The notes: generated by a model not told the origin, from the letters alone. 64,000 nt of DNA from Pedobacter sp. D749 (GCF_019317285.1 NZ_CP079218.1:2666001-2730000), one strand, 5' to 3'. Positions 18,403 through 28,353 are shown, counted from the stretch's first letter. Numbers and translations: made by a program.

Positions 18403-19707
18403 ATGAAGACACAAAAAAGTATTCCAACTACAAAGGTAGAGCGTTCGGCAAAATTTGTTAAAACTGGCATTCAGATCGGCGGTAATTACATTAAACATTA
18501 TTCAAAAAAACTGTTTAACCCTGAAATGGACCGGGAACAGCTTAACGAGGATAATGCTACCGACATTTATAAATCACTGAGCGAACTTAAGGGAAGCGCC
18601 TTAAAAATTGCACAAATGCTGAGCATGGATAAAAATATCCTGCCGAAATCTTATGTCGATAAGTTTAGCCAGTCGCAATACAATGCTCCCCCGCTTTCAG
18701 GCCCATTAATTGTGCGCACTTTCACCAAAAATTTCGGTAAAACACCTGAAAACATTTTCGATAGTTTTAACTTAAATTCCAGCAATGCAGCTTCTATCGG
18801 GCAGGTACACCAGGCCATGCTTAACGGCAAAAAATTAGCCATTAAAATTCAATATCCTGGCGTGGGCGATAGTATTTCGTCTGATTTAAAACTGGTAAAA
18901 CCTTTTGCATTCCGTTTACTGGGCATGTCTGAAAGGGAATTGAATATCTATATAAAAGAAGTTGAAGAACGTCTTCTCGAAGAAACTGATTATGAACTGG
19001 AAGTTAAACGTTCTATAGAATTTTCTGAAGCCTGTAAAAACCTCGATCATGTGGTTTTTCCGAAATATTATCCCGAATTATCTGGCAAGCGTGTCATTAC
19101 CATGGATTGGATTGATGGCCAGCACTTGAAGGAATTTTTGCAGACCAATCCCTCGCAGCAACTTCGGAATAAAATTGGTCAGGCCTTGTGGGATTTCTAT
19201 AACTTTCAGCAACACGAGCTGAGGGCTGTACATGCAGACCCACATCCGGGAAATTTTATGATCACTCCAGATGAAAATTTAGGCGTAATTGATTTTGGCT
19301 GTATTAAAGAAATGCCAGACGACTTTTATTACCCGTTTTTCTCCTTAATTTCTACTGATGTCATCAATGATAAAAATAAAACCATCGATGCTTTTAGAAA
19401 ACTGGATATGATCCATGCAGAGGATTCTGCTGAACAGGTTGAGTTTTATTATAAATCGTATAAGGAAATGATCAGTCTGTTTGCCAAACCTTATATCAGT
19501 AAATCTTTTGATTTTAGTAAACCTGATTTTTTTGAGCAGCTTTATGCTTACGGTGAAAAGATCTCTAAGATGCCAGAATTTAAACAGGCACGTGGCGTAA
19601 AACATTTTATTTATGTTAACCGGACTAACTTTGGATTGTACCAGATTTTGCACGAGTTAAAGGCTACTGTACATACGGATACCTATAAACCCACTTTGGA
19701 AAGGTAA
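18403..19707 (+). CDS. ABC1/UbiB (AarF, ADCK) family atypical kinase
   Basis: The 434-residue protein carries the family's marks: an N-terminal KxGQ-like motif in modified form (LKGSALKIAQMLSMD), the Ala-rich nucleotide loop AASIGQVHQA, Lys in KLAIKIQYPG, the catalytic stretch VHADPHPGNFM and the metal-binding VIDFGCIKEMP. ABC1 proteins are membrane-associated ATPase-kinases linked to isoprenoid-quinone or lipid metabolism. No quinone genes are adjacent; the only neighbour is the TetR-like gene seven bases upstream. The KIAQ variant in place of KxGQ deserves note. Confidence 0.92.
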   Translation: MKTQKSIPTTKVERSAKFVKTGIQIGGNYIKHYSKKLFNPEMDREQLNEDNATDIYKSLSELKGSALKIAQMLSMDKNILPKSYVDKFSQSQYNAPPLSGPLIVRTFTKNFGKTPENIFDSFNLNSSNAASIGQVHQAMLNGKKLAIKIQYPGVGDSISSDLKLVKPFAFRLLGMSERELNIYIKEVEERLLEETDYELEVKRSIEFSEACKNLDHVVFPKYYPELSGKRVITMDWIDGQHLKEFLQTNPSQQLRNKIGQALWDFYNFQQHELRAVHADPHPGNFMITPDENLGVIDFGCIKEMPDDFYYPFFSLISTDVINDKNKTIDAFRKLDMIHAEDSAEQVEFYYKSYKEMISLFAKPYISKSFDFSKPDFFEQLYAYGEKISKMPEFKQARGVKHFIYVNRTNFGLYQILHELKATVHTDTYKPTLER

Positions 19708-19761
19708 ATACAGGAGATTAATATAGTTCCGGCACTACGATCGGATAGTTATCGGAATGAA

Positions 19762-20313
19762 TTAATTACATAATGCTCCGGCAAAGTCTTTTGATGCATA
19801 AGCTTTAAATGTTCTGTTTGCAGTTCCGATAGACTCACTCGCTTTTGAATCCGATTTTACAGTTTTCGCTTCTTCCATTGTTTTTAAAGGACTGTCATCC
19901 TTAACGTAAAACCTGTATTCTGTTTTGGTAACCTTGCCAACGGCAGGTCCGCCAACAATTGTCTCAAAACAAAAAATAACTTTACCCGATCGGTAATAGT
20001 ATTCATTTACCCAGCTCCCATCTCCTATTGCACCTGATTCTACTATTTTAACGATGCCTTTTTCGTCAAAATAGTAATCCACTACGCCATCCTCCGTACA
20101 ACCGGCAGATTCATAAGTGTAATGTTCCTTTTTTAGCCTTTTTGAATTGATTTTCTGCACATCCTGTCGAATTGCTAAAATTGCCTGGTCGACCATTTGT
20201 TTGTTCGATGTTAAATTCTGTTGCGATGGCACAGATTTCGTTACCTGGGAAAACGCCACATTTGTTAAACCAAAAGACAGGAGCAATTGAACGACAGTTT
20301 TGCAAAAGGTCAT
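19762..20313 (-). CDS. Secreted protein of unknown function
   Basis: I choose the ATG at 20313-20311 (MTFCKTVVQLLLSFGL), which gives a clean signal peptide ending VAFSQ and a 183-residue precursor. A GTG nine codons earlier would only lengthen the n-region. The mature part has two cysteines (YESAGCTEDG and GALCN at the very end) and a beta-rich segment (EYRFYV, VIFCFETIVGG). I recognise no family. It is a single gene, and the spacer to rpoN-side genes is short and convergent with the ABC1 kinase. Confidence 0.65.
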   Translation of the reverse strand: MTFCKTVVQLLLSFGLTNVAFSQVTKSVPSQQNLTSNKQMVDQAILAIRQDVQKINSKRLKKEHYTYESAGCTEDGVVDYYFDEKGIVKIVESGAIGDGSWVNEYYYRSGKVIFCFETIVGGPAVGKVTKTEYRFYVKDDSPLKTMEEAKTVKSDSKASESIGTANRTFKAYASKDFAGALCN

Positions 20314-20399
20314 AGTTATATTTATTGTTTTAGTGAACACACTATGAACACTAACAATCTATCTGCCATTCGGTTTATTATTGGGGTAACTTTTCTTTC

Positions 20400-20497
20400 A
20401 ATTTCGTTGCGCTACAGTCGAAAAATCAATAAATTAAATCCAGTAAAAATGCTTTTGTAGATTTCTCCATTCCGTTGCACTCCAGTCGAAATGACGA
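20400..20497. repeat. Dispersed palindromic repeat (TTTCG...CGAAATGACG type)
   Basis: Two tandem, partly degraded copies of the module CATTcCGTTGCgCTaCAGTCGAAATGACG occupy the spacer between the secreted protein and the receiver gene. The same module ends the repeat at 7508-7614. Confidence 0.65.
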
Positions 20498-20516
20498 TTA
20501 TTCTATTAAATAAACG

Positions 20517-20873
20517 CTAAGTATTTTTTTTTACCACATTAACCATGTGATCAATATCAAATGGTTTTTCGATATAATCGTCGGCTTTGCAATCTTCTGC
20601 CTGTTGTGGTAAGTTATTAGATGTTGAGGTGAGCACGGCTGGTACATCTTGCGTTTCAGGATCAGATTTAAGTTCTTTAATCACCTGCGACCCTTTCTTT
20701 TTACCTTTGATATGATCATCAACTATCACCACATCGGGCTCAATTTCATCTATTTTATCTATAGGATCGGTTGTTAAAGATGCGGTAACATCAAATCCCT
20801 CATCTTCTAATACCTGGTCCATTATATCAAGGATATCTTTATTATCCTGAACAAGTACAACCTTTTTCTTCAT
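20517..20873 (-). CDS. Stand-alone receiver-domain protein (CheY-like)
   Basis: From the ATG at 20873-20871 (MKKKVVLVQDNKD) the protein has 118 residues and consists of a receiver domain only: acidic residue(s) at QDNKD, phospho-acceptor Asp in VVIVDDHIKG (about 53-54), Thr/Ser switch in VLTSTSN and Lys in IEKPFD. An upstream in-frame start adds 15 unrelated hydrophobic residues and is not credible. The first acidic position reads QDN rather than DDD/DDE, a mild change in the metal-binding pocket. No kinase is adjacent. Confidence 0.82.
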   Translation of the reverse strand: MKKKVVLVQDNKDILDIMDQVLEDEGFDVTASLTTDPIDKIDEIEPDVVIVDDHIKGKKKGSQVIKELKSDPETQDVPAVLTSTSNNLPQQAEDCKADDYIEKPFDIDHMVNVVKKNT

Positions 20874-21141
20874 AAATAAACAGACTAAATTCTCACTAAA
20901 GATAAAAAAAAAGAGCAATCCAAAAATGGATCTTAAAAGATTTTACAAATGCTTGGTAAAGTTTCAGGCTTTCGTCTTGAATTAATGCCTGTTCGTCGAG
21001 TATTAACTATCGATTGTATAAAAATGCAACATGGCCTGCAACGTTTTTCATTTCACGGCGTCTTATCATCAAACAAAAACAAAAAAGACTTAAACAGTTA
21101 AATAACAATTAATTAACATTTAATTATTAAATAAAAATATT

Positions 21142-21744
21142 ATGAAAACCGCTATTAAAACCCTCATCGCAACTTCATTAACCGCAATTGTTTTATCATC
21201 TGCTGTATTTACTACAAGCGTTTCTGCTATAGAAAAAAAACCAGATGCCATTGCAAAAATATCAGCCTTTAAAAGAATTTCAGTGGCAGGGAATGTAGAA
21301 GTAACCATTATCCAACGAGGTAATGCTGGTATTTCTTATAGCGAAGATAACACAGGCACAGCAAAAGTGATGCAAGATGGGTATAATTTAAAAATTACTT
21401 CAACCAGTGCCGAAAAAACAAAATTAATCGTTTATGTAAATGATTTTTACAGGATCGAAGCATCTGGAAATGCTATTGTTAAAACCGAAGGAAAACTAAC
21501 CACCAAATATCTTCAAATCTTTTTAAAAGGAAATGCTCATGCAGATATCAATACCAGCTCAGAAGGTTTATATACTTTAATTTCAGATCATGCAGATTTA
21601 AAATTAAGTGGCTCTACCGATATCCATACATTGGTAATGGGTAAATCACAAAAGTTAACCATTGATAGATTTGCTGCTTTAAAAACCAACATCAGTTCGA
21701 TAGAAACTGATGCTGTTGAAAGAGAAATCGCCGCAATTAACTAA
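21142..21744 (+). CDS. GIN-domain (DUF2807) exported protein
   Basis: The 200-residue precursor has a signal peptide (about 1-30, SSAVFTTSVSAIE) and a mature beta-helix-like domain: ISAFKRISVAGNVEVTIIQRG, YRIEASGNAIVKTEGKL and LFLKGNAHADINTSS. Alternating strands with repeated GN/SG turns are typical of DUF2807 (GIN) auto-transporter-adhesin-like domains common in Bacteroidota. The role is unknown, probably envelope-associated. At 200 residues it is a short single-domain form. It stands alone and ends at a terminator-like hairpin. Confidence 0.82.
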   Translation: MKTAIKTLIATSLTAIVLSSAVFTTSVSAIEKKPDAIAKISAFKRISVAGNVEVTIIQRGNAGISYSEDNTGTAKVMQDGYNLKITSTSAEKTKLIVYVNDFYRIEASGNAIVKTEGKLTTKYLQIFLKGNAHADINTSSEGLYTLISDHADLKLSGSTDIHTLVMGKSQKLTIDRFAALKTNISSIETDAVEREIAAIN

Positions 21745-21765
21745 GGATAACATACACAAATGAAA

Positions 21766-21800
21766 AAAGGCTTTCTGATCTAAATCGGAAGGCCTTGTTT
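21766..21800 (+). terminator. Terminator of the GIN-domain gene
   Basis: AAGGCTTTCTGAT pairs with ATCGGAAGGCCTT (about one mismatch/bulge, G-T pairs allowed) around a short loop, followed by GTTTGTTGT. It starts about 20 bp after the stop. Confidence 0.6.
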
Positions 21801-21960
21801 GTTGTGATGGAAAATGTAAGACGGATGATGGAATGCATACCAATCATTACCATAGGCTATTGCTCAGTCACAAGTTACGTATTGAATTAGCTTTTTTTCA
21901 GGCGGAGAAAAAATAGGACTCTTTTTATTGAACGCTATTGATCACACAAGGGTTAAAAAC

Positions 21961-21996
21961 AAAAAATCCGCCGGTATTAAGCCAGCGGATTTTTAA
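21961..21996 (-). terminator. Terminator of the GAF-like gene
   Basis: On the minus strand AAAAATCCGCTGG and CCGGCGGATTTTT form a strong stem (one mismatch) around CTTAATA, followed by a run of T. It lies just after the stop of the 808-residue gene. Confidence 0.85.
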
Positions 21997-22001
21997 AGAA
22001 T

Positions 22002-24428
22002 TTAGTGCTGCAGCACCTTTTCGATTTCCTCCTCAATAGATTTAATCTCTTTAGGTTTAAGCTTTTTAGCAGCATCTGTTCTGGTTGTTACTTTATTTTC
22101 CGGATACTTTATACCTACCCTTAGAGCTTTTAAGCCTGATACCCCCTGAAGTTCATCCAATTCCAATTGCTCTAAATCGTCGTTTAAATAACCTTGAACC
22201 TGCATGTATTTGATATATTCTATATACTCTTTGGCTTCTTCAGGATTAAAGTAAACCATAGAAATTTTATGCGGCTGCGTTAAACGTTCTGTAGTTCCTT
22301 TTATCAGCACTTTATCAATCCGTTTTTTAACTACCTCATAACGGATATTGTAGGCTCCTTCTACATCAAAACGGCGTTCATCGTTCCTGAAACTAATATC
22401 AATAGCATTTGAGTGGATAAAAATTAATTGCGTAGTTTCCAGTGCGCGTGGCATTTCGGCAATTAAACTATTTGATAAACGGGCAATATCAACCATGGAA
22501 GTAAGTTGCCACAAGCGGATATTTTTCAGGTAAAGCAAATCAAATGGCTTTTCTGGAGCTATGTCCTGACCAATGTAAATATCGTACTCTACGCCATCTG
22601 TTCTAAATTTTGCAAAATAGCAAGGATAAGAAGCTTGCAGTTTTGATTGCGATTTTTCCAGGTATTGACTTACTTCGGTATTGATCAGCTGCATAGAAAC
22701 TTCCAGCTGCCTGCGGTTTTCGAATGCGGCTCCGGTTTCCGGCACTACTACTTCGAAATATTTATCGATTACGGCTGCTGTTTCAGGATGGTTTCCTTTA
22801 ATAATAGATAAAAAAGGATAGACCTCAACTTCCAAAAATTCGTTCAGCTGGCTTTCTTCGTTTGATGAAGCAAAATCGCCAATTCTTTTAATCCAGTCTT
22901 TACAATTAAAAATCAGCTTATCAATCAGCGCTAAAGAAACATGTTTGCAGATCTGTTTTAAAGTATCAATTAAAGTATTTAACTGTACTCCCATATCATC
23001 TTTCAGCGCTCTGTTGCGCTCGATGGTGGAATTGCGGATATCAATAGCACCAAACAGCGGGTATAAATGTTTAAAGGTAACGGTCTCAATTTCTTTTAAC
23101 TTATGATAACCATTATTCTGCTGAAGGAAATGCCAAACGGCCTCATTAAATTTCCACTGAACGGAAGGTTGCAAGGCCGTAAATTTATCCATTAAAATTT
23201 CGTCCATTTTGGCATTAAACTCTTCAATGCTGTATTGGAAAAGCTGACCGATTAAAGGCATGGCCGGACGTAACCTAGATAACAATTTATCATCAACAGC
23301 TACTTTATCGTTAGAATACACTTCCAGTACGCCTGCCAACTCTTTATTATAGTAAATAGGCAGCACTGAATAAGAACAAACACCAGCAGCTTTTAAAACC
23401 TTTAAAAAAGGATCTTTCTCTATCTGATCATCATTAATGGCGCCCACGAAAATAGCCCTTGGGTTTTCCTTGTATTTATCAACCAGCGAATAAAAAACTT
23501 CTTCTTCTAAATTGGAAGCTTTTGCCGAATTGATTAGCTTGCTTTGCGAAAACTCCTGGTTATCGAATACGAGCTTATTGTTAACCGTTAAAAAAGGCAT
23601 TAAGCCAAATTCAAGCTTGCTGTTACCACTAAGCGTTTTTAATGCATGTATTACATGGGTATAAGCTTCGGTTTGGTAGTTATGATCAGCCAACGCACTG
23701 CGAATACCTTCAATGGAGTGTTGTAAAGTAACATCGGTAATGGAAATGATGCTAAAACCTTCAAAATGGAAATTTTTCAAAGGCAGATTTTCTACCAGGA
23801 ATTCTAATTCTGTTTCTTCCTGAAAATGTTTACCCAGCGCTTCAAAATTCAGCTCAGGCAAATCACCCTTATGCATAATTTCTACAAATTTGGTATCCGT
23901 TTGGATATTGTAGTATTGCGTAAGCTTAGTTTCGGGATTAATATGGGCATAAATGATCTCGTTTTTCAGTACCGGGGTAAAATTATAAAAACGGCCTAAA
24001 ATTACGTTATAGATAAACTTAAGCTGTTTTTTCTCAACCGGCTCGTTATCTTTCGTTACCTTATTTTTAGGATCGTGATCCTTAAAAAATTTATAAAATG
24101 CGTTGGTGCTAAAAAAAATCTGATCCGGAATCGGGGTACTTAAAGCCCAAAACAAATCGTCTTCGTTATCCATTAAAGGTGTTAGAATGGTAAAAATCAA
24201 TTCTAAAGTATCTTTATATTTGGATAATTCTTCTGCACTGATGTTGCCAAGAAGCACATCGTCTTTTTCAATTTTTTGAAGTAAAAACCTGTAAAATTCA
24301 GATTTTACCGATTTTTCTGTTTTCAACCTTCCCTTTAGGTATTCCACAAGGGGGCGGAAAGACAGAGATGATTCTACCTGGCAATGTATACATTCGTTTT
24401 TATGTATCTGTATTACATTGGTATTCAT
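22002..24428 (-). CDS. Large cytoplasmic protein with a GAF-like domain
   Basis: The 808-residue protein has no signal peptide or membrane segment. A CxxC pair occurs near the N-terminus (ECIHCQ, about 13-18). A GAF-like region is suggested around 305-395 by EEEVFYSLVDKYKENP and CSYSVLPIYYNKELAGVLEVYS. The rest is helical with charged surfaces and ends in a Lys/Glu-rich tail. No kinase, cyclase, HD or DNA-binding motif is visible, so it may be a ligand-sensing scaffold. It is monocistronic, with its own terminator. Confidence 0.65.
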   Translation of the reverse strand: MNTNVIQIHKNECIHCQVESSLSFRPLVEYLKGRLKTEKSVKSEFYRFLLQKIEKDDVLLGNISAEELSKYKDTLELIFTILTPLMDNEDDLFWALSTPIPDQIFFSTNAFYKFFKDHDPKNKVTKDNEPVEKKQLKFIYNVILGRFYNFTPVLKNEIIYAHINPETKLTQYYNIQTDTKFVEIMHKGDLPELNFEALGKHFQEETELEFLVENLPLKNFHFEGFSIISITDVTLQHSIEGIRSALADHNYQTEAYTHVIHALKTLSGNSKLEFGLMPFLTVNNKLVFDNQEFSQSKLINSAKASNLEEEVFYSLVDKYKENPRAIFVGAINDDQIEKDPFLKVLKAAGVCSYSVLPIYYNKELAGVLEVYSNDKVAVDDKLLSRLRPAMPLIGQLFQYSIEEFNAKMDEILMDKFTALQPSVQWKFNEAVWHFLQQNNGYHKLKEIETVTFKHLYPLFGAIDIRNSTIERNRALKDDMGVQLNTLIDTLKQICKHVSLALIDKLIFNCKDWIKRIGDFASSNEESQLNEFLEVEVYPFLSIIKGNHPETAAVIDKYFEVVVPETGAAFENRRQLEVSMQLINTEVSQYLEKSQSKLQASYPCYFAKFRTDGVEYDIYIGQDIAPEKPFDLLYLKNIRLWQLTSMVDIARLSNSLIAEMPRALETTQLIFIHSNAIDISFRNDERRFDVEGAYNIRYEVVKKRIDKVLIKGTTERLTQPHKISMVYFNPEEAKEYIEYIKYMQVQGYLNDDLEQLELDELQGVSGLKALRVGIKYPENKVTTRTDAAKKLKPKEIKSIEEEIEKVLQH

Positions 24429-24569
24429 TGTATAAGTTCTGCTATATGGTAAAAATTATAATTATCTAATGTGTTACTAATCAATTGCAAAGATAGCTAC
24501 TACCCTATACAATGTTAGTCTGCTGAACGTAATACTTAGATAAAACATCCATAGTGATGTTACACAAAT

Positions 24570-27500
24570 TTAGTACCTAAAATTCAGTGAAACGTACGGA
24601 TACCAGCCATCGCTGGAGTGTCCCATCACAAATCGCACAACTGTGAGTGATGCCGGAGCAAAATAAACCCCTCCCCCAACGCCATGGTGCCATATTGTTG
24701 AGGTTTCGTCACGTTTCCAAACCCTGCCGACATCGTAAAAACCAAGCAAGCCAACTTGTCCGGGTAAAACGTAACTTACCAAATCGCCAAGCTTTGCCCT
24801 GAGCTCCAGGTTGTTGTAAAACATATGCTCGCCGGCAAACCTGAATTGACGGTAACCCAACAGATTCCCTTGTCCACCTAAAAACAAAGCCTGGTAAAAT
24901 GCGGGTTTACCAATGGTAACTCCTCCACCGAAACGATCGGCCAAAATGAAGTTTTTTCTGCCATCTAAATTTTTATATAAGGCAATGCTGCCCGTAACCT
25001 GGGCTATAGAATTAGAATATTTATTTATGCCTTTATAGCCTAATAGTTTAAAATCTACGAAGCTACCTAAGGTTGGTAATAAATCATTATCACGTGTATT
25101 GTTGGTGAAATTCACAAATGCACCGGCAAACATTTTTTCGTTGCGTACGGTTAAACTATCTGATGAGTGTAGCTGGGAAGTATTTTCGATAAAGCGGCCA
25201 TCGTTATCTTCCTGATTATATTTGTAATACTGAAATGCCGGGCCAACGCTAAAAGTAGATTTAGGACGGCGCCAGCGAATGGCAGCATCTACCTGGTACA
25301 GGTTAAAACGTGCGCGGTAGTACCTGATATCATCGCCATGTTCATCGAAATGGGTTTCATTACCAAAACCAAAGAAATTCTGTGTGTTGTTTGGTGCGAA
25401 GGCATCGGCTTTCAAAACAAAATCGCCTTTACCTAAAGCTTTTAACCACTCACCTTTATAATTAAACCTGAAAGCTTTAGTCGAAAATGAATGCAAAAAG
25501 GAAATAGTCTGCGAATTGCCATAAGGTTGCTTTCTAAAACCAGGATTGGTTTGTTTATAGATTAAACCCAATAAAATCCCATCATCCTGATTATAACCAG
25601 CATTTAATAACCATGAATTCCGGCGGTACATATCTTTTGGGATATAGCTAAAGTTGGCAGTATCGTTTGAGATAATTTTCCTGATCTTATTGGCATCCTC
25701 CCCATTATAAGTTGCCTTATCAGTTCTGCCGTATAATTTAACAGATCCGTTACTGTTTGCAAAATCATAAACTTTAGTGCCCTTTCCACCAATAATCCGC
25801 AGTTTAATATTCGAATTTTTGTTGTTTAGGATCAGGCTATCGTTACCGTTGTGCATGTACACCCTGATCTCTTTGGTTACTTTAGGATCAAATTTCCGGT
25901 CGAAAAGCTCATCTTTAATATTACCTTCTTTAGAAATTTTATTGATTTTTACACGTAGCCCATCTTTTTCAGCATCGGTAATCTGAATCAGTTCATTCTT
26001 ATTGGTCACTTCAATATCTACAATGCGGTTAAAGAAATGATAATACTGCTTCATTAATTTTGGCAACGTTGCTATGCGGTTACGCATCTGTGCCAAAAAG
26101 GCATCGTGATGTAATGAATAACTAGGTTCAGGAAGTTTTTTCAATGCTTTTTCAAAAACCGCATCGTTATAATTTGCGCAGAAATCTTTTACAATTTTAT
26201 CAAATTCCTCCTCGTCGATATTGGCTGTCCAGCGGCTGCTGATTTCCCTTCCTTCCCATAAAAACCAATTGATATCTTTTATACCACGTTCGTAACCCTG
26301 CATCATCGGTAATAATGACGAAGATTGGGTATAGCGTTGTAAAAAGCCATCAGATCTGAAAAATACCTGATCGCGATCTCTTGGCACCGGCGAATAAAGC
26401 GAGCCATCTTTAGTCTTCGTTTCTTTCCAGCGCCACTGGTCTTCGTGTCTGTCCCAATCGCCCAATAATACATCAAATGCCCTTGCCTTAACCCAGGCAG
26501 GTCCATCTAATTTATTGTCGTTATCTTCGGTTAGTTTTTTATCCATTTTCGGCGAACTGTCTGATTCTCCGGTTGGTTCCCGTTCTTCGAATAAACACAA
26601 AGTATTGGCAAATGCCGATTCAAATTCGCCCAGATTATCATCAGGAGAAACCCAGCCAATAATCGGATTGCTATGTGCAATGCCACCAGCTTTAGCAAGT
26701 TCAGGAACTACCAATGCCGAAAACGGATGCTGTGCTGACATATTATCTTTTATAATATCTTTCGCGAAAGTTTCCCGTAATGCAGCAGGTAATAGTACTT
26801 CAGGATATTTTTCAACACTGCGCAATACGTATTCTTTGCCGTTTTTGTCTTCTAAGCGCAAAGACCGTGATTGATTACCACCGCCACGTTGCGTAGCCTT
26901 TAAGCCGCCCATCATTTGAGAAACCCTTAGTACCGGAACTTTCGTTTTTGCAGCATATTCTTTACGGTAATTTTCGCCAAAAATAAAACGATGAAAACGA
27001 CCAACGCTATCATACTCAGGCTTAATGCGTACAAAAATACTGTCGGCAGTAATTGGTTTGTCTCTATTTCTTGTTTTTTGAGGAATGGTTTCGAACTTTT
27101 TAACGTAACTATAAACTTTTTTAACGCTCGTATCCGAATAAATATAATATTCGTAGCGCATATCATTGTTTTTTAACTGATCGGCTACTACATATCCCTG
27201 TTGCATTTCATGGAACAAAGAAGTTTTACCTTCCTTATTGGGCGATACTTTTGATCCCGAACCACTGATAATCTGCAATTGTTTTCCTTTAATTAACTGT
27301 AAACCATGTTCATGCCCGGCCACATAAGTTACATTCGGATAATCGCCAAATACACCGGTTACTGATTTAATCATATCCTTATAAGCCGGATGATTTAAAT
27401 CTTCAGGGCTCAGTAAGGTAGAACGTAATAAAGGATAAACAGAACCTAAACCAGGCAAAGGGATATATAGATTTTTGTTCAAAGATGTTAACGGAAACAG

Positions 27501-28175
27501 ATGGTTCCGTAAGTTAAAATAACCACCATGCGGTCCGTAACTTTGAAAGGGATGGTGTGATGCCAGAAGAATTACTTTATCCTTATTTTCTTCTAATAAC
27601 TGCTCCATTTTTACCAGCACCTCATCTTTGGTACGGCAGTCGCAATCGCCATCAGGATTAGATTTATTGTAGGGGAACAGCCACCATTCACTATCGTAAG
27701 CAATGATGGTAAGTTTATCGGTTAATTTAATGGCTACGGGATCGGGACAACCGTTATCGGGAATCAGTTTCAGTAAAGGATCGTTCTGTTCCCTAAGGTA
27801 ATCGCCCTGGGCTTTTATTTTGGCAAGTCCTTTAGGACCGGATTTATCCCAATCGTGGTTGCCGGGAATAAAATAAACCGCAGCGCCCATATTACGCATC
27901 GGTTCGAACTGCGAACGCAGAATCTTTTTGGTTTCCTCTTCGTCTATACTTCCCGGCAAGCCCATTCCGGTTGGGTAAATATTATCGCCCAGATATACAA
28001 CGGTTGTTTTTTTTGGAAGGATCTGCTTTGCAGCGTTTTTTAAATCCTGCATTTGGGCAGGGTTCATTTCGCCTGCGTCGCCAAAAAGAATTACACGGTA
28101 TTTTACATCATCCTGCGCAAAGGCAATGAAGTTGATTAAAAATAAGATGTTAAAAAGGGTAAATCTTTTAATCAT
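24570..28175 (-). CDS. Calcineurin-like phosphoesterase / kinase-like / outer-membrane barrel fusion
   Basis: The 1201-residue precursor has a signal peptide ending FAFAQ-like at IAFAQ (about 21). Residues 25-345 are a metallophosphoesterase domain with all metal motifs: GDAGE (32), GDNIYPTG (63), GNHDWD (105), SHHP (206) and AGHEHG (286). Residues about 400-690 contain LRSVEKYPEV (about 451), LLGDWDRHEDQW (about 570) and PRDRDQVFF (about 598), a pattern reminiscent of FAM20/CotH-type kinase folds. The last about 330 residues are a BamA/Omp85-like surface-antigen barrel ending in an aromatic residue (LNFRY). The phosphoesterase would face the periplasm. The gene is monocistronic. Confidence 0.85.
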   Translation of the reverse strand: MIKRFTLFNILFLINFIAFAQDDVKYRVILFGDAGEMNPAQMQDLKNAAKQILPKKTTVVYLGDNIYPTGMGLPGSIDEEETKKILRSQFEPMRNMGAAVYFIPGNHDWDKSGPKGLAKIKAQGDYLREQNDPLLKLIPDNGCPDPVAIKLTDKLTIIAYDSEWWLFPYNKSNPDGDCDCRTKDEVLVKMEQLLEENKDKVILLASHHPFQSYGPHGGYFNLRNHLFPLTSLNKNLYIPLPGLGSVYPLLRSTLLSPEDLNHPAYKDMIKSVTGVFGDYPNVTYVAGHEHGLQLIKGKQLQIISGSGSKVSPNKEGKTSLFHEMQQGYVVADQLKNNDMRYEYYIYSDTSVKKVYSYVKKFETIPQKTRNRDKPITADSIFVRIKPEYDSVGRFHRFIFGENYRKEYAAKTKVPVLRVSQMMGGLKATQRGGGNQSRSLRLEDKNGKEYVLRSVEKYPEVLLPAALRETFAKDIIKDNMSAQHPFSALVVPELAKAGGIAHSNPIIGWVSPDDNLGEFESAFANTLCLFEEREPTGESDSSPKMDKKLTEDNDNKLDGPAWVKARAFDVLLGDWDRHEDQWRWKETKTKDGSLYSPVPRDRDQVFFRSDGFLQRYTQSSSLLPMMQGYERGIKDINWFLWEGREISSRWTANIDEEEFDKIVKDFCANYNDAVFEKALKKLPEPSYSLHHDAFLAQMRNRIATLPKLMKQYYHFFNRIVDIEVTNKNELIQITDAEKDGLRVKINKISKEGNIKDELFDRKFDPKVTKEIRVYMHNGNDSLILNNKNSNIKLRIIGGKGTKVYDFANSNGSVKLYGRTDKATYNGEDANKIRKIISNDTANFSYIPKDMYRRNSWLLNAGYNQDDGILLGLIYKQTNPGFRKQPYGNSQTISFLHSFSTKAFRFNYKGEWLKALGKGDFVLKADAFAPNNTQNFFGFGNETHFDEHGDDIRYYRARFNLYQVDAAIRWRRPKSTFSVGPAFQYYKYNQEDNDGRFIENTSQLHSSDSLTVRNEKMFAGAFVNFTNNTRDNDLLPTLGSFVDFKLLGYKGINKYSNSIAQVTGSIALYKNLDGRKNFILADRFGGGVTIGKPAFYQALFLGGQGNLLGYRQFRFAGEHMFYNNLELRAKLGDLVSYVLPGQVGLLGFYDVGRVWKRDETSTIWHHGVGGGVYFAPASLTVVRFVMGHSSDGWYPYVSLNFRY

Positions 28176-28238
28176 AGACTAAGCGTTTGTATAAAGGTAG
28201 TTATTTTAAAATTTATTTTATTTCTCATTAGCATCGTT

Positions 28239-28353
28239 CCAAAAAAGATCGTCATTGCGAGGAGGAACGACGAAGCAATCTATCATGCTAGTGATCCTTG
28301 CTATAAAGATTGCTTCGTCGGCTGAAAAAGCCTTCTCGCAATGACGATCCCTC
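28239..28353. repeat. GTCATTGCGAG palindromic element, copy A
   Basis: The termini GATCGTCATTGCGAG and CTCGCAATGACGATC are inverted, and the subterminal AAGCAATCT/AGATTGCTT also pair. The inner hairpin GGCTGAAAAAGCC lies at 28320-28332. This copy is nearly identical to copy B at 35536-35652, with about six differences counted by eye. Confidence 0.9.

Noticed and set aside
28239..28353. CRISPR array
   Set aside because: The repeats are palindromic, isolated and of different families, with no regular spacers and no cas genes.
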